64,000 nucleotides of DNA from Sipunculus nudus (taxonomy: Eukaryota > Annelida > Sipuncula > Golfingiida > Sipunculidae), in NCBI GenBank assembly GCA_026874595.1, contig CM049319.1:14165601-14229600 (forward strand), given 5' to 3'. This document shows positions 24,201-35,196 of the stretch, in pieces. The first letter of the stretch is position 1, and each line of letters opens with the position of its first letter. The notes beneath the pieces were generated by a model. It worked only from the letters and a program-made list of their open reading frames with translations, was not told the origin of the DNA and made no database searches. A program made the position numbers and the translations under genes.

Positions 24201-25230
24201 GGGAAAACAGAAACATCTGTCTTCGGTTTTCTTTGTTTTGAATAAATGGATTTTCAGGGCGCGCTTGAAAGATTCAAGACAATTAATATTTCTCATTTCA
24301 ATGGGCAATTTGTTCCATTTTTCATATGCACTAGGCAAAAAAGATCTTTTATATTGTTCTTTTCTCACGAGTGGTGTATATATAATGTGTTTATTTCGTA
24401 GATTATAAGAGTTGGAATCGTCGCGCGTCTCTGGAATAAGTTTACTCAAATAAATTGGCGATAGGTTATTGACCATTCTGTAAAATGTGAGAAGTATTTG
24501 GAAAGCTCTCCTGTAGGAGAGATGAGGCCAATGCAGCTCATCGTCCATTTTGTTTGAGCTGGTTGTGATTAAAGCGCCGGTGCAGATAAGTGCGGCTCTT
24601 CTCTGGATGCTTTCTAATTGATTACTTTGTTTCGCTGTACAGCTGTTAAATACTTGTGACCCGTATTCTAAAACCGGAAGAACCATTGATTTGTACAACA
24701 GTTCCAGTATTTTCATAGACATTTTGAATTTATGTTTTAAAATGGCATTTTTTTTAAGCTTTAAGACATAAATTATTAATATGTTCTGACCATGAAAAAT
24801 TTTAGTAAGTATCACTCCGAGGTGTTTTACGCTGGTAACGTCAGTCAGTTTGACGTCGTCAAAATACAGCGGTGGATGAGTATTGTTCGATCTTTTACTT
24901 GAAAAACATATAACTTTAGTTTTTGTTGGGTTGAACTGTAAATGCCATTTGGTAGCCCACTGGCTCAAGCGCTGCAAGTCACGGTTGAGAGACTCCGCTG
25001 AATCGACTGGGTTATCAGTAACAGGATATATACAGGTGTCATCAGCATACATTTTAATATTATTTTCCATGTGCAAATCAATATCGTTAATATAAACAAG
25101 AAACAAGAGTGGTCCCAGTATAGAACCCTGCGGGACCCCTGAATATATATTTAAACTATTTGACTGTGAGCCCTCTAGAACCATGCATTGTTTCCGATTA
25201 GTTATGTAGCTTTTAATTAAATTTAAGCAG
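24171..25230 (-). pseudogene. LINE reverse transcriptase fragment, central part (YADD)
   Basis: The frame enters near 25225 with an IKSYITNRKQC block and carries GVPQGSILGP, the INDI block and the catalytic YADD, then thumb-like sequence ending in SFKRALKIHLF. It is the longest intact piece (337 codons from the first Met). After IHLF it runs to a stop at 24171 in a frame different from the Cys/His tail, so another frameshift lies near 24190-24240. Confidence 0.9.
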
Positions 25231-25253
25231 TGAACCCGTTACTCCGAGGCATT

Positions 25254-25857
25254 CTAGTTTATAAAGTAGTCCTTTATGCCACACCCTGTCGAAAGCCTTG
25301 ATGCGTCGAGGCATACAAGTCGGGTTTCGTGACCTCTCTCAAAACCGCTATAAATGTCATGACAGAGTGAAATAATCAAGTTAATGGCCGAATCGTTCTT
25401 CTTATACCCTGAGTTTGTTAATGACAGAAGGCTGTTTTGCTCAAAGTACTCATAAAGTCTGTTATGAACTATTCGTTCCATTATTTTGGAAATATTATTT
25501 AGCAGAGAAATCGGTCTGTAATTTTCCACCTTGTGTCGTGTTCCTTTTTTATATACTGGGGTAACATATGCGATTTTCCAGTCAGATGGAAACTCTCCTT
25601 TTCCTAAACAATAATTAAAGAATTTGCAAAAAGGCTTACTCAAAATTTCTGACATATTCTTAATAATAAAGTTATTTATTCCACCCGGACCTGTAGCTTT
25701 ATTTAGTTTTACATTTTTCATTACATCCAGTACTTCCTTTTCAGTAATAAATACATCATCAATTTGGTTTATATCCAAATGTTTTAATATGTCGGGGAGA
25801 CAAAATAATTCAAACACATTCAACAAGGATATCTGGCGGCAAGTCATTTTATATTTA
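25254..25857 (-). pseudogene. LINE reverse transcriptase fragment, N-terminal part
   Basis: Carries the linker EKEVLDVMKNVKLNKATGP and the RT fingers block with VYKKG and NYRPISLL. The frame breaks at about 25300: the next frame continues with KAFDRVWHKGLLYKL, so one base appears to be missing right at catalytic motif A. A second shift lies near 25225. The open frame extends upstream to 25898, but its first 17 or so codons are translated from the adjacent MITE, not from the LINE. Confidence 0.85.
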
Positions 25858-26070
25858 AAAAAATAAAAGGTATGGTTCTCAGGCACCGCCCGCGTCAATT
25901 TTAACTCCCCGCATCAAAAATTTTAATATTTTGATTTTCATCTTTCAAGAAGATAAAATAATACAATTTTGATAAAATTTCCTTTTCATGTACTGCTTTT
26001 ACCTTTTTAGCAAAAAAAATGTTATTTCATGCATTTCCTTGATCATACGACACTTTTATCGAAACATACA
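25857..26070 (+). mobile_element. MITE copy 1, truncated
   Basis: Shares with the elements at 32705 and 60722 the terminal block AAAATAAAAGGTATGGTTCT, the GC-rich CACCGCCCGC block and the interior GATAAAATAATACAATTTTG. It lacks the outer GGCC where it meets the LINE, has an interior deletion relative to copy 2, and loses similarity after CGAAACATAC, so the far inverted repeat is gone. Confidence 0.8.
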
Positions 26071-26120
26071 TGTTTAAGAAATGGTTGTTCCAACTTTGAT
26101 TACCCCCACTCAGATCTGCA

Positions 26121-26176
26121 AGTCACCACCCCCCTCCCCCCCCCCTCCACCCTTGAAGATATATTGACGTCATTGA
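26121..26176 (+). repeat. Dispersed motif D, copy 3
   Basis: A C-run then CACCCTTGAAGATATATTGA and CGTCATTGA; same motif as at 11191 and 19427. Confidence 0.7.
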
Positions 26177-26373
26177 CTCCCATAGTCTCCTTTGAACCTC
26201 TTCATTCAGCGCTGCTGAATAATAACTCTCCGAAGGCGATACAGTCGTCATTCCCCGGTATCAGGAGACGTCTTTGTACTGGCTGTACTGACCTATGATG
26301 CATCCATGAAGTCGATGAACCGTGACACACATATACACAAGGATTCATATATTTTGTTCATATATTTTACATA

Positions 26374-26902
26374 TGGCACACAAAGGTTTCGAAGATTCCT
26401 GGTAGTATTTCGGATCTGGTTTCAGCAGAGGTATGTTTGCGGTCTCTAATTGCTTTCAAGTTTTTTTTATCATGAACATTTCTTCACGTCGGTATAGGTG
26501 TGTTAGCTGTTTTATACATACACACACACACACACACACACACACTCTCTCTCTCTCTCTCTCAGAGGGTCATTTCGCTTTTTAGATGTTTTCTAATAAA
26601 CTACACCGTATCTCAGTCCCTGTAACACAGTCATAATTTGTTTTCTATTCTTTTAGCTGTCTTCAGTCCAAAAGATAATACAGTAATATTTCCTGCATTT
26701 CCAGTCATGCCAACTAAATATTATTTTACATAGGTCACACAAAGGTTTCGAAGGGTCATGGTAATATTTCGGATCTGGTTTCAGTAGAGGTAGCTATGCT
26801 GTCTCTACCTGCTTTCTAGTTTTTTATCATGAACATTTCTTCACGTCTGTGTAGGTGTGCGCTTTCTAAGAAACGTGTTCACCGTCTTTACACACACACA
26901 CA

Positions 26903-26939
<37 letters not shown>

Positions 26940-27115
26940 CGTCTGTGTCTCTCCATTTTGGTATTTAAGTAACTTGCAAAAATATCTGGTTAATTTATAC
27001 ACAAACATGTTTTTTGTGTCACTTTTTTAATAATATTACTGCATATGTGTGATTATCTATCATTCTAGATTTGACACTGAATTTAAAGCTCTCTCTATCC
27101 CTCCCTCCTTCCCTC

Positions 27116-27146
<31 letters not shown>

Positions 27147-27225
27147 CTATCTCTTAGTGGGTCATTTCGCTTTTTTTTCTAATAAACTACACTTGCACTC
27201 CCAGTCATGCCAACTAAATATTATA
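26374..27225 (+). repeat. Locally duplicated block, period about 360 bp
   Basis: CACACAAAGGTTTCGAAG, TATTTCGGATCTGGTTTCAG and ATCATGAACATTTCTTCACG occur at about 26376-26493 and again at 26738-26853. GGGTCATTTCGCTTTTT with TCTAATAAACTACAC occurs at 26567 and 27159, and CCAGTCATGCCAACTAAATA at 26701 and 27201. Each unit contains a (CA)n(CT)n or (CT)n tract (26519-26563, 26890-26937, 27115-27142), so slippage and unequal exchange probably shaped it. No gene. Confidence 0.88.
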
Positions 27226-30200
27226 TTTTTGTCTTTTAAAGAGCAATTTTTTTTACGGTTTTGAAATTAACATAAACTCGACACCAAAATTTACAAACAA
27301 GGTTTCATTTTTACATTTAAGTTTTCAAAATTCTCGTAAAAATAAATAGTTTCTTTCTTTAACCTTTGATACTCGTTTGTTTCCTTAAACAACAAGCAAT
27401 ATTCTAAGTATCAATTCATCAAGTATAAGCCCCACCAATTTAAGTCGCAATCTGTATATACGATTAAATCAATTTTTTTTAACACATTGTATTGTTGATA
27501 ATTGTATTATCCTCTAAATAAGAACTGAAGTACTTTTATTCGACACGTTTATGTAGAATGTGATAGGCGAATATGGAGCCTTAAGACGGCTAGGTTTTCA
27601 GGTTGCGGTCCTTTCCTCGCTCTAAGACCCCTGGGAGAGATCTTTACCATACGGTGTGCCACCTTTTCCTTGCAATGAATGAGTACTGGCAGGCATATGT
27701 AGGGGGAAACTTATTTCATTGCACCTGCTATGGGTGTGTATTCCGACGGAAACTGACAAGTGCTACAAGAATATGTCAGCCAGAAGAGAAGGAATAGAAC
27801 GTGTAAAGTCGGTCGCAATAGACCGACATCGTCGGTGATATCAGACCATCAATCCATAACCCTTATTTCTATAGAACATTTATTGTATTGTCTTGTGGAC
27901 CATCTTTTACATGAAAGGACTCATGTGACTTTTTTCATAAAAAAAATATTATTATATCATATATCTGTTTCAACCACAAATTGAATTATTAAAGACTGCT
28001 CTTTAAGTGTACCGTTCAGTGCAGTCATTCTATATAGAATACTTGGATATTCGAAAGCCGGGATGCGAGAATGTACGTTTATGTTTTTCAGATCCGCATG
28101 ACCGAAAGGAAGAGAACTTTGGTATTCTTTCGCCTTCATTTTCACAAGAATCTTGCTGCGGAAGGGCCCTAATTTAGGACTTTATGGTTTTAATCATTTC
28201 ATGGTAAGTTAAACTACCCATAGGTGTATATCGTGATAATCATGGATATCCTTAGAAAACTAGAAGGTAATCTGAGACCGCATATATATCTCCGCCCATA
28301 ATATGGATAACTAGATTATAACTAATATATATTACCAGGTCCCTGAACAAAACCTTACTGTGATATGTAACCGTAAAAAAAAATATATGAATCCATGCTG
28401 AGAGAAATAATTATCGTTCAGGAAATTAAACCAAGGTAACTTAATCATCTGGAATTAGAGGACAGTACGGGGGCTCATTCAGGACACAAGGATTGCAATG
28501 TGTATACATTTATAACCTTCAATACGTTTACAAAATTTCACGTCGTTGTTGATGGTAGGTTGCATATATGCGAAGGCAGAAAGGTCACATTTGCAAAGCT
28601 CTGGTTTATCTGATTTGCCACCAGAAGAGAGTTGAATTTGTTTTGATTATTTGTTGGGCCCCCATATATTATTAACATGTCAACATAAACAAAACAAGCA
28701 CCCTGTGTGCGGTGAGTTACACGTTTTCCGGCCTATTTTTATATAATAACTATTTTTATAAAAGCTCCAAGGGATTACTTTAGTTTATAAAGGCCAGATA
28801 ATTGATTGGGCCCTTTACAACAAGGCCCCTTTAAACCATCATTCTTTTTTTAATATTATTTTTATCTTTACCGACTAATTTCGGCATCGGCAACAGGAAA
28901 CAAACATGTGGATTTAAAGTTGCATGAACGTCAGTGGGAAAATAGGGTCATTGTTTGCAGTAAACAATTACTTATACTTAATTTATTTTTAGAGATTTGT
29001 TGATTCTTTTCGTTTATTCTGCCTGATGCATAGCACGTAACAGTCTTCAGCTTCACCCGCCAGCACAGTTATATATAGCTTTCTTATTTACTGCAGAAAT
29101 CAAAGGCATCAGGGACGTTAGAATCTCCAAATAATTGTCCATAATGATGTCCTGCGGTTGTTAAGACTAAAAACAATAAACAAGGGCTTTGGTAATAACC
29201 TTGATGAAAAAATAAGGTAATATTTTCTTATATCAGTTTCAGTGAGGCCTAAATGAACGGACAATTATTTTTGATTCAGCATATATATAGACCATGTTTT
29301 AATGAGGTATTTTTATTGTATATATATAACATTTTACAGTGTTTTCCTTTTATCATAAGTAATCAATTTGTTATATTTGTTTCCCAGTATTATTTTAACT
29401 TAAATTTGTATGTAAACTGTCCTTGTAATGCCGGTTGATTAAATAGCATATAATTAACGATATATCATATAATTAACGTTATATCATATAATTAACCGAC
29501 CACACATAATATCAACCGGATACTAATACCTAAATTCACACGATACGAAGTAAAATGGCTAGTTCATGTCACTGGCGAATAATACGAAACCTGTCAGTTT
29601 GGCACGTGTCTGTATCAGCCCACTAAAGTGCAATGGATCAAATTCGCCGAGCGAGGATGAAATCGACGATGGAACTGCTTCCGTCCTAAACTGCATGATG
29701 TAATTGTGATGTTATCATTAAATTGGATGAAGACTTGAAGATGGCGTTGCCGGGGACATCCCTGCATGAAGTCCACATTCCCGTGTTATCTCCCAAGCAA
29801 ACCTAACCTTTCAGAAAGCAGGTGGTTTGGTGATCTTCAAATTCAGCGCGATCCACAAAGTATGTTATAATATATATTTATATGTTTGTAATTGCGCATG
29901 TGTGTGCCTTTTTAAGTCCTTATGAGGCTAAATACAGTTCCTATATGGTGTTTAACAGATCTTCTAAGGCTTGCTACCTTATTGGGTCCAAGCAGTAAAA
30001 TTAAGCCTTGAGGCGTGTAGTTTCCGGAAAAGGCATTTCTTACGGTTATGGCGTACCTGAAATAGGCCACACTAGAGCAAATCGATACGAACAGCCAAAG
30101 ATCTAATATAGCAATCCGTGTTATGTATTCATTGGTCAGTTTGAAATATGTATAACTAATTGGTACTCCGCATGGGAAGCTGGTGGCATTGAATACGTCA

Positions 30201-32701
30201 GCCCGCATTAGGCCTTCTAATTGCTTGTGTATTATGTGTTTGTGTGTGTCCTACATGACTGTAAAAATTCCAAAGTGTTTAACCACACTTAAAGTTATGT
30301 TATTGACATTAAAAAGAGTGTTTCCGGTCGACGGATCTACTGCAATCAAAATGGCGCCAGATAAACAGGTCAATGAATGGTATCAGATAAAGAACTATAC
30401 ATAGGCCAACCTTTGGAAGTCTTTGAAAACAGGGGTAAAGGGCGTTTTAACATTTCATGCCAACAGTTATTTCAACATTGGGGAGTTAGCACCAAGTTAA
30501 CCTTGGCACTCAAATCACACTTCAGCAATAAACACATAGACACTGCACCCGACCCAGTATCAAGGTTAACATGACATAGATTTCGGTCTTTGGATGATAT
30601 GTGGGGAACAAATCCTTTTTAGGACAGTATGTCTACCCAGTGTTGTCTGCACCGGCTGACCTTAAGGCCTCATGTTTCAAATGATTGTTATCCCCAATGT
30701 ATTGTCAGTTTGATTTCCATTACCAAATGGACTAGTTACTTGAGTGTTTATATCTATAAAGGCGTTAAGTATTTAAATAGATTTATATAATGTCTTCATT
30801 ACACAGGGTCTATCTTGATTCAGAATCTTTTCTGCTTAGCAATGATGTATAATGCCACTAAATTATATAAAAATAAACATTCAGAAATAGAGGACCAGGA
30901 CAACTAACAGGACAATTGGTATGAAAAAATAGCGGACGGATAATCATGTAATGTGATATTTAATGTAAATTTGTTATGAACTATATTTGTAAAGTGCATT
31001 TATAATTGAAAAATATATAAAAGTTAAGAAACAGAAGAATTTGTTATCAAGGGAAATTGAGTTAGATTATTACAGACTCTTCATTTTAAAATGTCGCCAT
31101 TGATGGTCAAAGTCTTGAGAACATGCATGGAACCTTTCGAAACGGATGATATTTTAACAGAAACAAAGCAGAATTTAAACCTGATGGGGAAATATTTCTC
31201 CTGAACTTTTTTTTAAAGAATAATAGACATAGAAATATTTCCCATAAATCCATAAAATTCCCTTGATAGAATTTCTTCCGTAATGACTTTCAAAGAAGCT
31301 TCTTTTATCTCCGTTTATTGTTCGTTAATGAACGACCAGTTACTAAAGAGGACATGACGTTATACACCCTTTCCACGCGTATGCGCAGAACATAGTAAGA
31401 CAAGGGTCAAGTACTGTTTCGTTTTGGTCTGTTAGACTTTTCTATTTACTGAAATAATGTTAAGATTTGAAGGGAGTGAGCACGCGCATGCGCAGAAAAA
31501 TAGGCGAACGAGTCGGGTCAACGAGTGCTTTGTTCTCCTCCACTGAGGCAAGGTGAATCAAGTAAACGAGTATCAGCAGGTAAAAAAAACAAGCATTTTG
31601 CTTCAAACTTAAAAATGGACAAGCTGTTTGTAATATCGGACCAAAACAAATTCACGATAACTGTTATGGAGTTATCTTCAGTCGTATACAACGTGTAGAA
31701 CAGTACAGGTTTGCTGTAAACACAAAACACAACTTTATGCGATCAATATATTTGAAGGAATTTATAATTCTGCTGAAAGATGACTATTTTTAATCCAATA
31801 TATTTTAAAATATTTTAAACATTCTTGTTCACAGCAAGAATAGTTATTTTTTTTTACAATTTATAAGTACAAATACACAAGTTTAAAAGTGTGTACTTTA
31901 TACGCGAACAAAATGTGTGTATGTTTTAAAAATGAGAAAAGTTTGGGTATGGCATTTACTCTGGCGTTATACGGATTCTGCGCAGCCTAAATACATTACT
32001 TTTGCCGATTTTCCTGCAAAGAATGGAAAATCAGAGGACCAAAAAATAATTTGAACCAAGATTTAGTGTACTCAGGCCGCAAAAATGATTGGCAAGTTCT
32101 GATTTCTTAAATACCAAACTAAAATAAATGTAGGCCTTCTCAATAATGGCCAGAGTTTCTTAATACTTCTTGGGGCACGAGCGCGTCAGCCTTGCGGAAA
32201 ATTTAAGGAATTTCCTGTTTCTAGAAAAGCTATTGTCTTTCAGCTTCAGTACCAAATGATTTCCGGATTTCCTTGGACGTTATTAGGCCAGGTAGTTTTC
32301 GATTTATTCAGTATTAATTCATAGGAGTCTCGGGTGAAGGGTTCATATTTGCAATAAGATATATTAATGAGTTAAAAGTTGTTTTATTACACAATACGGC
32401 GTTGAATTATACACAACCGTTACTGAATAATGTGTCCGGCTAGTTGGATTAAGCGCCCCTTGAGCAATATTACTGTCCCTAAAGTCAGGTCACTAAATCA
32501 CTCCTGTTTCCTCCTATCACGTCGGATATTGCGGGGTTTTGAAAACAGTTTATAAACATAAAGACACAGATCAGACTTAAGCCAGTATGAAATCAAACCA
32601 TGATCCGGAAAAAATGAATGCTATTAGATAAACATCTGAAGATCTGATCTCAATAAGTGCATGAACTGGAGGGTCCATCAGTCAAATGTATAGCTTTCGC
32701 C
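27226..32701. other. Non-coding DNA
   Basis: Only small features: three copies of ATATCATATAATTAAC at 29445-29495. Short frames lack motifs. No RNA gene seen. Confidence 0.5.
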
Positions 32702-32704
32702 TTA

Positions 32705-33035
32705 GGCCAAAATAAAAAAAAAAGGGTATGGTTCTCAGAAATCAATGCGGGCGGGCGCTTTTTTTAATTTTATTTTTTTTTTTTTGGTATGTATCGATAA
32801 AAATGTCAAATGATAAGGGGAAAGCATGAAAATAACAGTTTTATTTTGCTAAACAAGTAAAAGCACTACAAAACAAAGGAAATTGTATGGTTTTATCTTC
32901 TTGAAAGAAATGTTGGAGCGGCAGCAGCTCAAATTGGAAAGTTTTTATTGAAAATCAAAATAAAAATTGTTGATGCGGGGGTTTAAAATTGATGCGGGCG
33001 GTGCCTGAGAACCATACCTTTTATTTTTTTTGGCC
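32705..33035 (-). mobile_element. MITE copy 2, complete, 331 bp
   Basis: Terminal inverted repeats of about 30 bp begin GGCCAAAATAAA and end TTTATTTTTTTTGGCC; the inner parts GGTATGGTTCTCAG and CTGAGAACCATACC are also inverted. The interior has no coding capacity. The flanks are TTA on both sides (32702-32704 and 33036-33038). A TTA duplication and GGCC ends suggest a PIF/Harbinger-like MITE, but copy 3 supports only TA, so the superfamily is open. Orientation is opposite to copies 1 and 3. Confidence 0.85.
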
Positions 33036-34325
33036 TTATCATCTGAATTTTCCCCATTTGGGGACCTAATATTGCCTCCGCCAGGAGGTTATGCATTCAT
33101 CCCCGCTTGTGTGTATATATATGCATGTGTTTTTATTCACAATATAACTCACGTAATCATGAACGGAATCTCATGAAATTATCATTGCATATCGGGTATG
33201 GGCTATTAAAGGAATATTCACAAATGTAAAGTCGCTTATGCACGAATAACCCTGGGTATATATGGGTGGAATAAGTAAATGCAAACAAGTTTTTTTGGAG
33301 CATCCAACAATAATCCGTTCAAATAATCTGCCTATCTCGTTGCCAAGGGGGGGGGGGGAGGTCATGACTCTATATATAACTATACAGCAATTGAGCGCGA
33401 TCTTACTGTTCGTTGGTTTAGTTTGCAAAAGCCACATTTAAATTGGAAAAGCAGAAACCATAGATGTTAATTAGAAGTGTCAATTTTTTTTTGGATTGGA
33501 GTTCCATTCGGTGTTGGAAAATGGTAACGTCGTTCACGCACGTCATCACCAGCCGTTTACTCGTTTTTTAGGTACCTTAACCTCCTGTTATATCATACAA
33601 GTGCCCTTCACACTTATAATCACTCTGACCTACATAATTCACTCTATATTCCTGAGTGATTTTAGTATTCATGAATTTCTTGAAATGTTTTGTTTACATA
33701 CCTTAGAATTATATTTACCGCCCGATGTAACCTGTATTTCATTATTAAATAAATATTTAATTGTATTATTTATTTCACTTATTTACCTTCTTATTACATG
33801 GCTTTATTGTTTGGTTTTTTTTTTTTGGTTCGTTCTTGGCACTGGATCCAGCCTACAACGGAAGTCTCTTGCTGGTGCATCCTGTCTTGCAGAATGTATT
33901 AAATAAATCTACTGCTTGTCAACTAAATGGTAGCCGAATCCTTGCAAAGTGTTTCATCATGTAGATAATTGACAAATTAATTATATTAATTAACGTCATT
34001 GCTGAAGGGATGGACCATGAGAGTTGTCGAGAGAAGTTGACAGATACAAACAGTTCGATCGATATACAACAATGAAACCAACAGAAAGTGTTACAAAATA
34101 TTTTCAATGCATGTTCTTTGTATTATGCTCTATCTATAATACATATACACATAATGTACAGTTGAGGAAGCCGGAAGCTTGGCACTTAATGAGTGTCCAT
34201 GGGTACACATGTTTTATACATCTTAAAATAGATGGTTTCTTATATATATAAATAACAAGATAAGATATTTATTAAAATAATCATGGTCGCCAGTGCCTTA
34301 CCAGACTTCATATCTCTTACTTTGT

Positions 34326-34329
<4 letters not shown>

Positions 34330-34371
<42 letters not shown>
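34330..34371 (+). repeat. (TA)n microsatellite
   Basis: Perfect run of about 21 units. Confidence 0.95.
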
Positions 34372-34374
<3 letters not shown>

Positions 34375-34970
34375 ATATAATGTATATAATATTATGTATA
34401 TAGTGTATACTGTACCATACTATATATTAAAGTATTGTACCATGCAATTGTAAAGGCGTCACAGGCGAAGAAATCAAGAAGGAAAGATCAAATTAAAGTT
34501 TCTATAGGGGTGAAGGTTTAACTTATTTTCTAGGAAAGTAGGGAGAAAAGGGTAAAATAAAAGTCTCTTTTTGTATTTTTTGGCTGCTTGGGTGATATGC
34601 TGTCACATACGGGGGACGTCGGCTCTCTTCGTGGATGGTCGTGGCTCTTCTTCCTTGTTCTCGGGATAATTCGGGCGAAGTCGGGCGAGTTTTCGTTTCG
34701 TCATCGGAAAAGGTGGATCTGTTAAATATAAAAGAGCACATTTGTAGGAGCACGTCGTATGTGAAAGCGATTTAGTACAGAGAAAGCTAAATTGACACCC
34801 TTCGATACATTTTGTAGTAATGGTTGTTTTTGGCAGTTCCGCGAATATATTGAGCACCAGCCTATGTGAGACTTTTTCATTGGCGAGGCTTCAATTTCTC
34901 GAAAATTTATTGAATCGATAAATTTAACTGTATATCTGATCTCATTTAGAGATAATTTGTTATACGCGTA

Positions 34971-35028
34971 CACACACACATATATATATGTGTGTCACAT
35001 ATATATATATATATGTGTGTGTGTGTTT
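34971..35028 (+). repeat. Palindromic (CA)n(TA)n(TG)n repeat
   Basis: CA, TA and TG runs are arranged so that the whole tract is largely self-complementary. Confidence 0.85.
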
Positions 35029-35162
35029 ATTGAGTAAATTAATTCGTTAATTTATCCCCTAAACATGACAATCCTTCAGTTTTTTGGAGATCTTGTAGAA
35101 TATATATTCTACCGCCACCCCCACCCCCACCCCACCCCCCGGGAATTCATTATTTTCTCGCC

Positions 35163-35164
<2 letters not shown>

Positions 35165-35194
<30 letters not shown>
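35165..35194 (+). repeat. (TA)n microsatellite
   Basis: Perfect run, preceded by a CCCCACC-rich patch at 35114-35140. Confidence 0.9.

Positions 35195-35196
<2 letters not shown>

Larger units (their letters stand above)
23861..25857 (-). mobile_element. 5'-truncated, frameshifted non-LTR retrotransposon (LINE), reverse transcriptase part
   Basis: Three minus-strand reading-frame pieces in order make up one degraded polymerase ORF. Visible are the RT block NYRPISLLNNISKIMERIV, a frameshifted LDAS-KAFD block (motif A), GVPQGSILGPLLFLVYINDI (motif B), YADD (motif C) and a downstream HLGV block, then a C-terminal Cys/His cluster CNC...EHYLLQC. These are hallmarks of Jockey/CR1-like LINE polymerases; the clade is not resolved. 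No endonuclease domain is present, so the copy is 5'-truncated or cut by the adjoining MITE. A 3'UTR may run down to about 23510, but I cannot fix the end. Inactive. Confidence 0.9.

Noticed and set aside
33496-33906. 136-codon plus-strand frame as a membrane protein
   Set aside because: The hydrophobicity comes from T-rich DNA; no signal, motif or exon context is visible.
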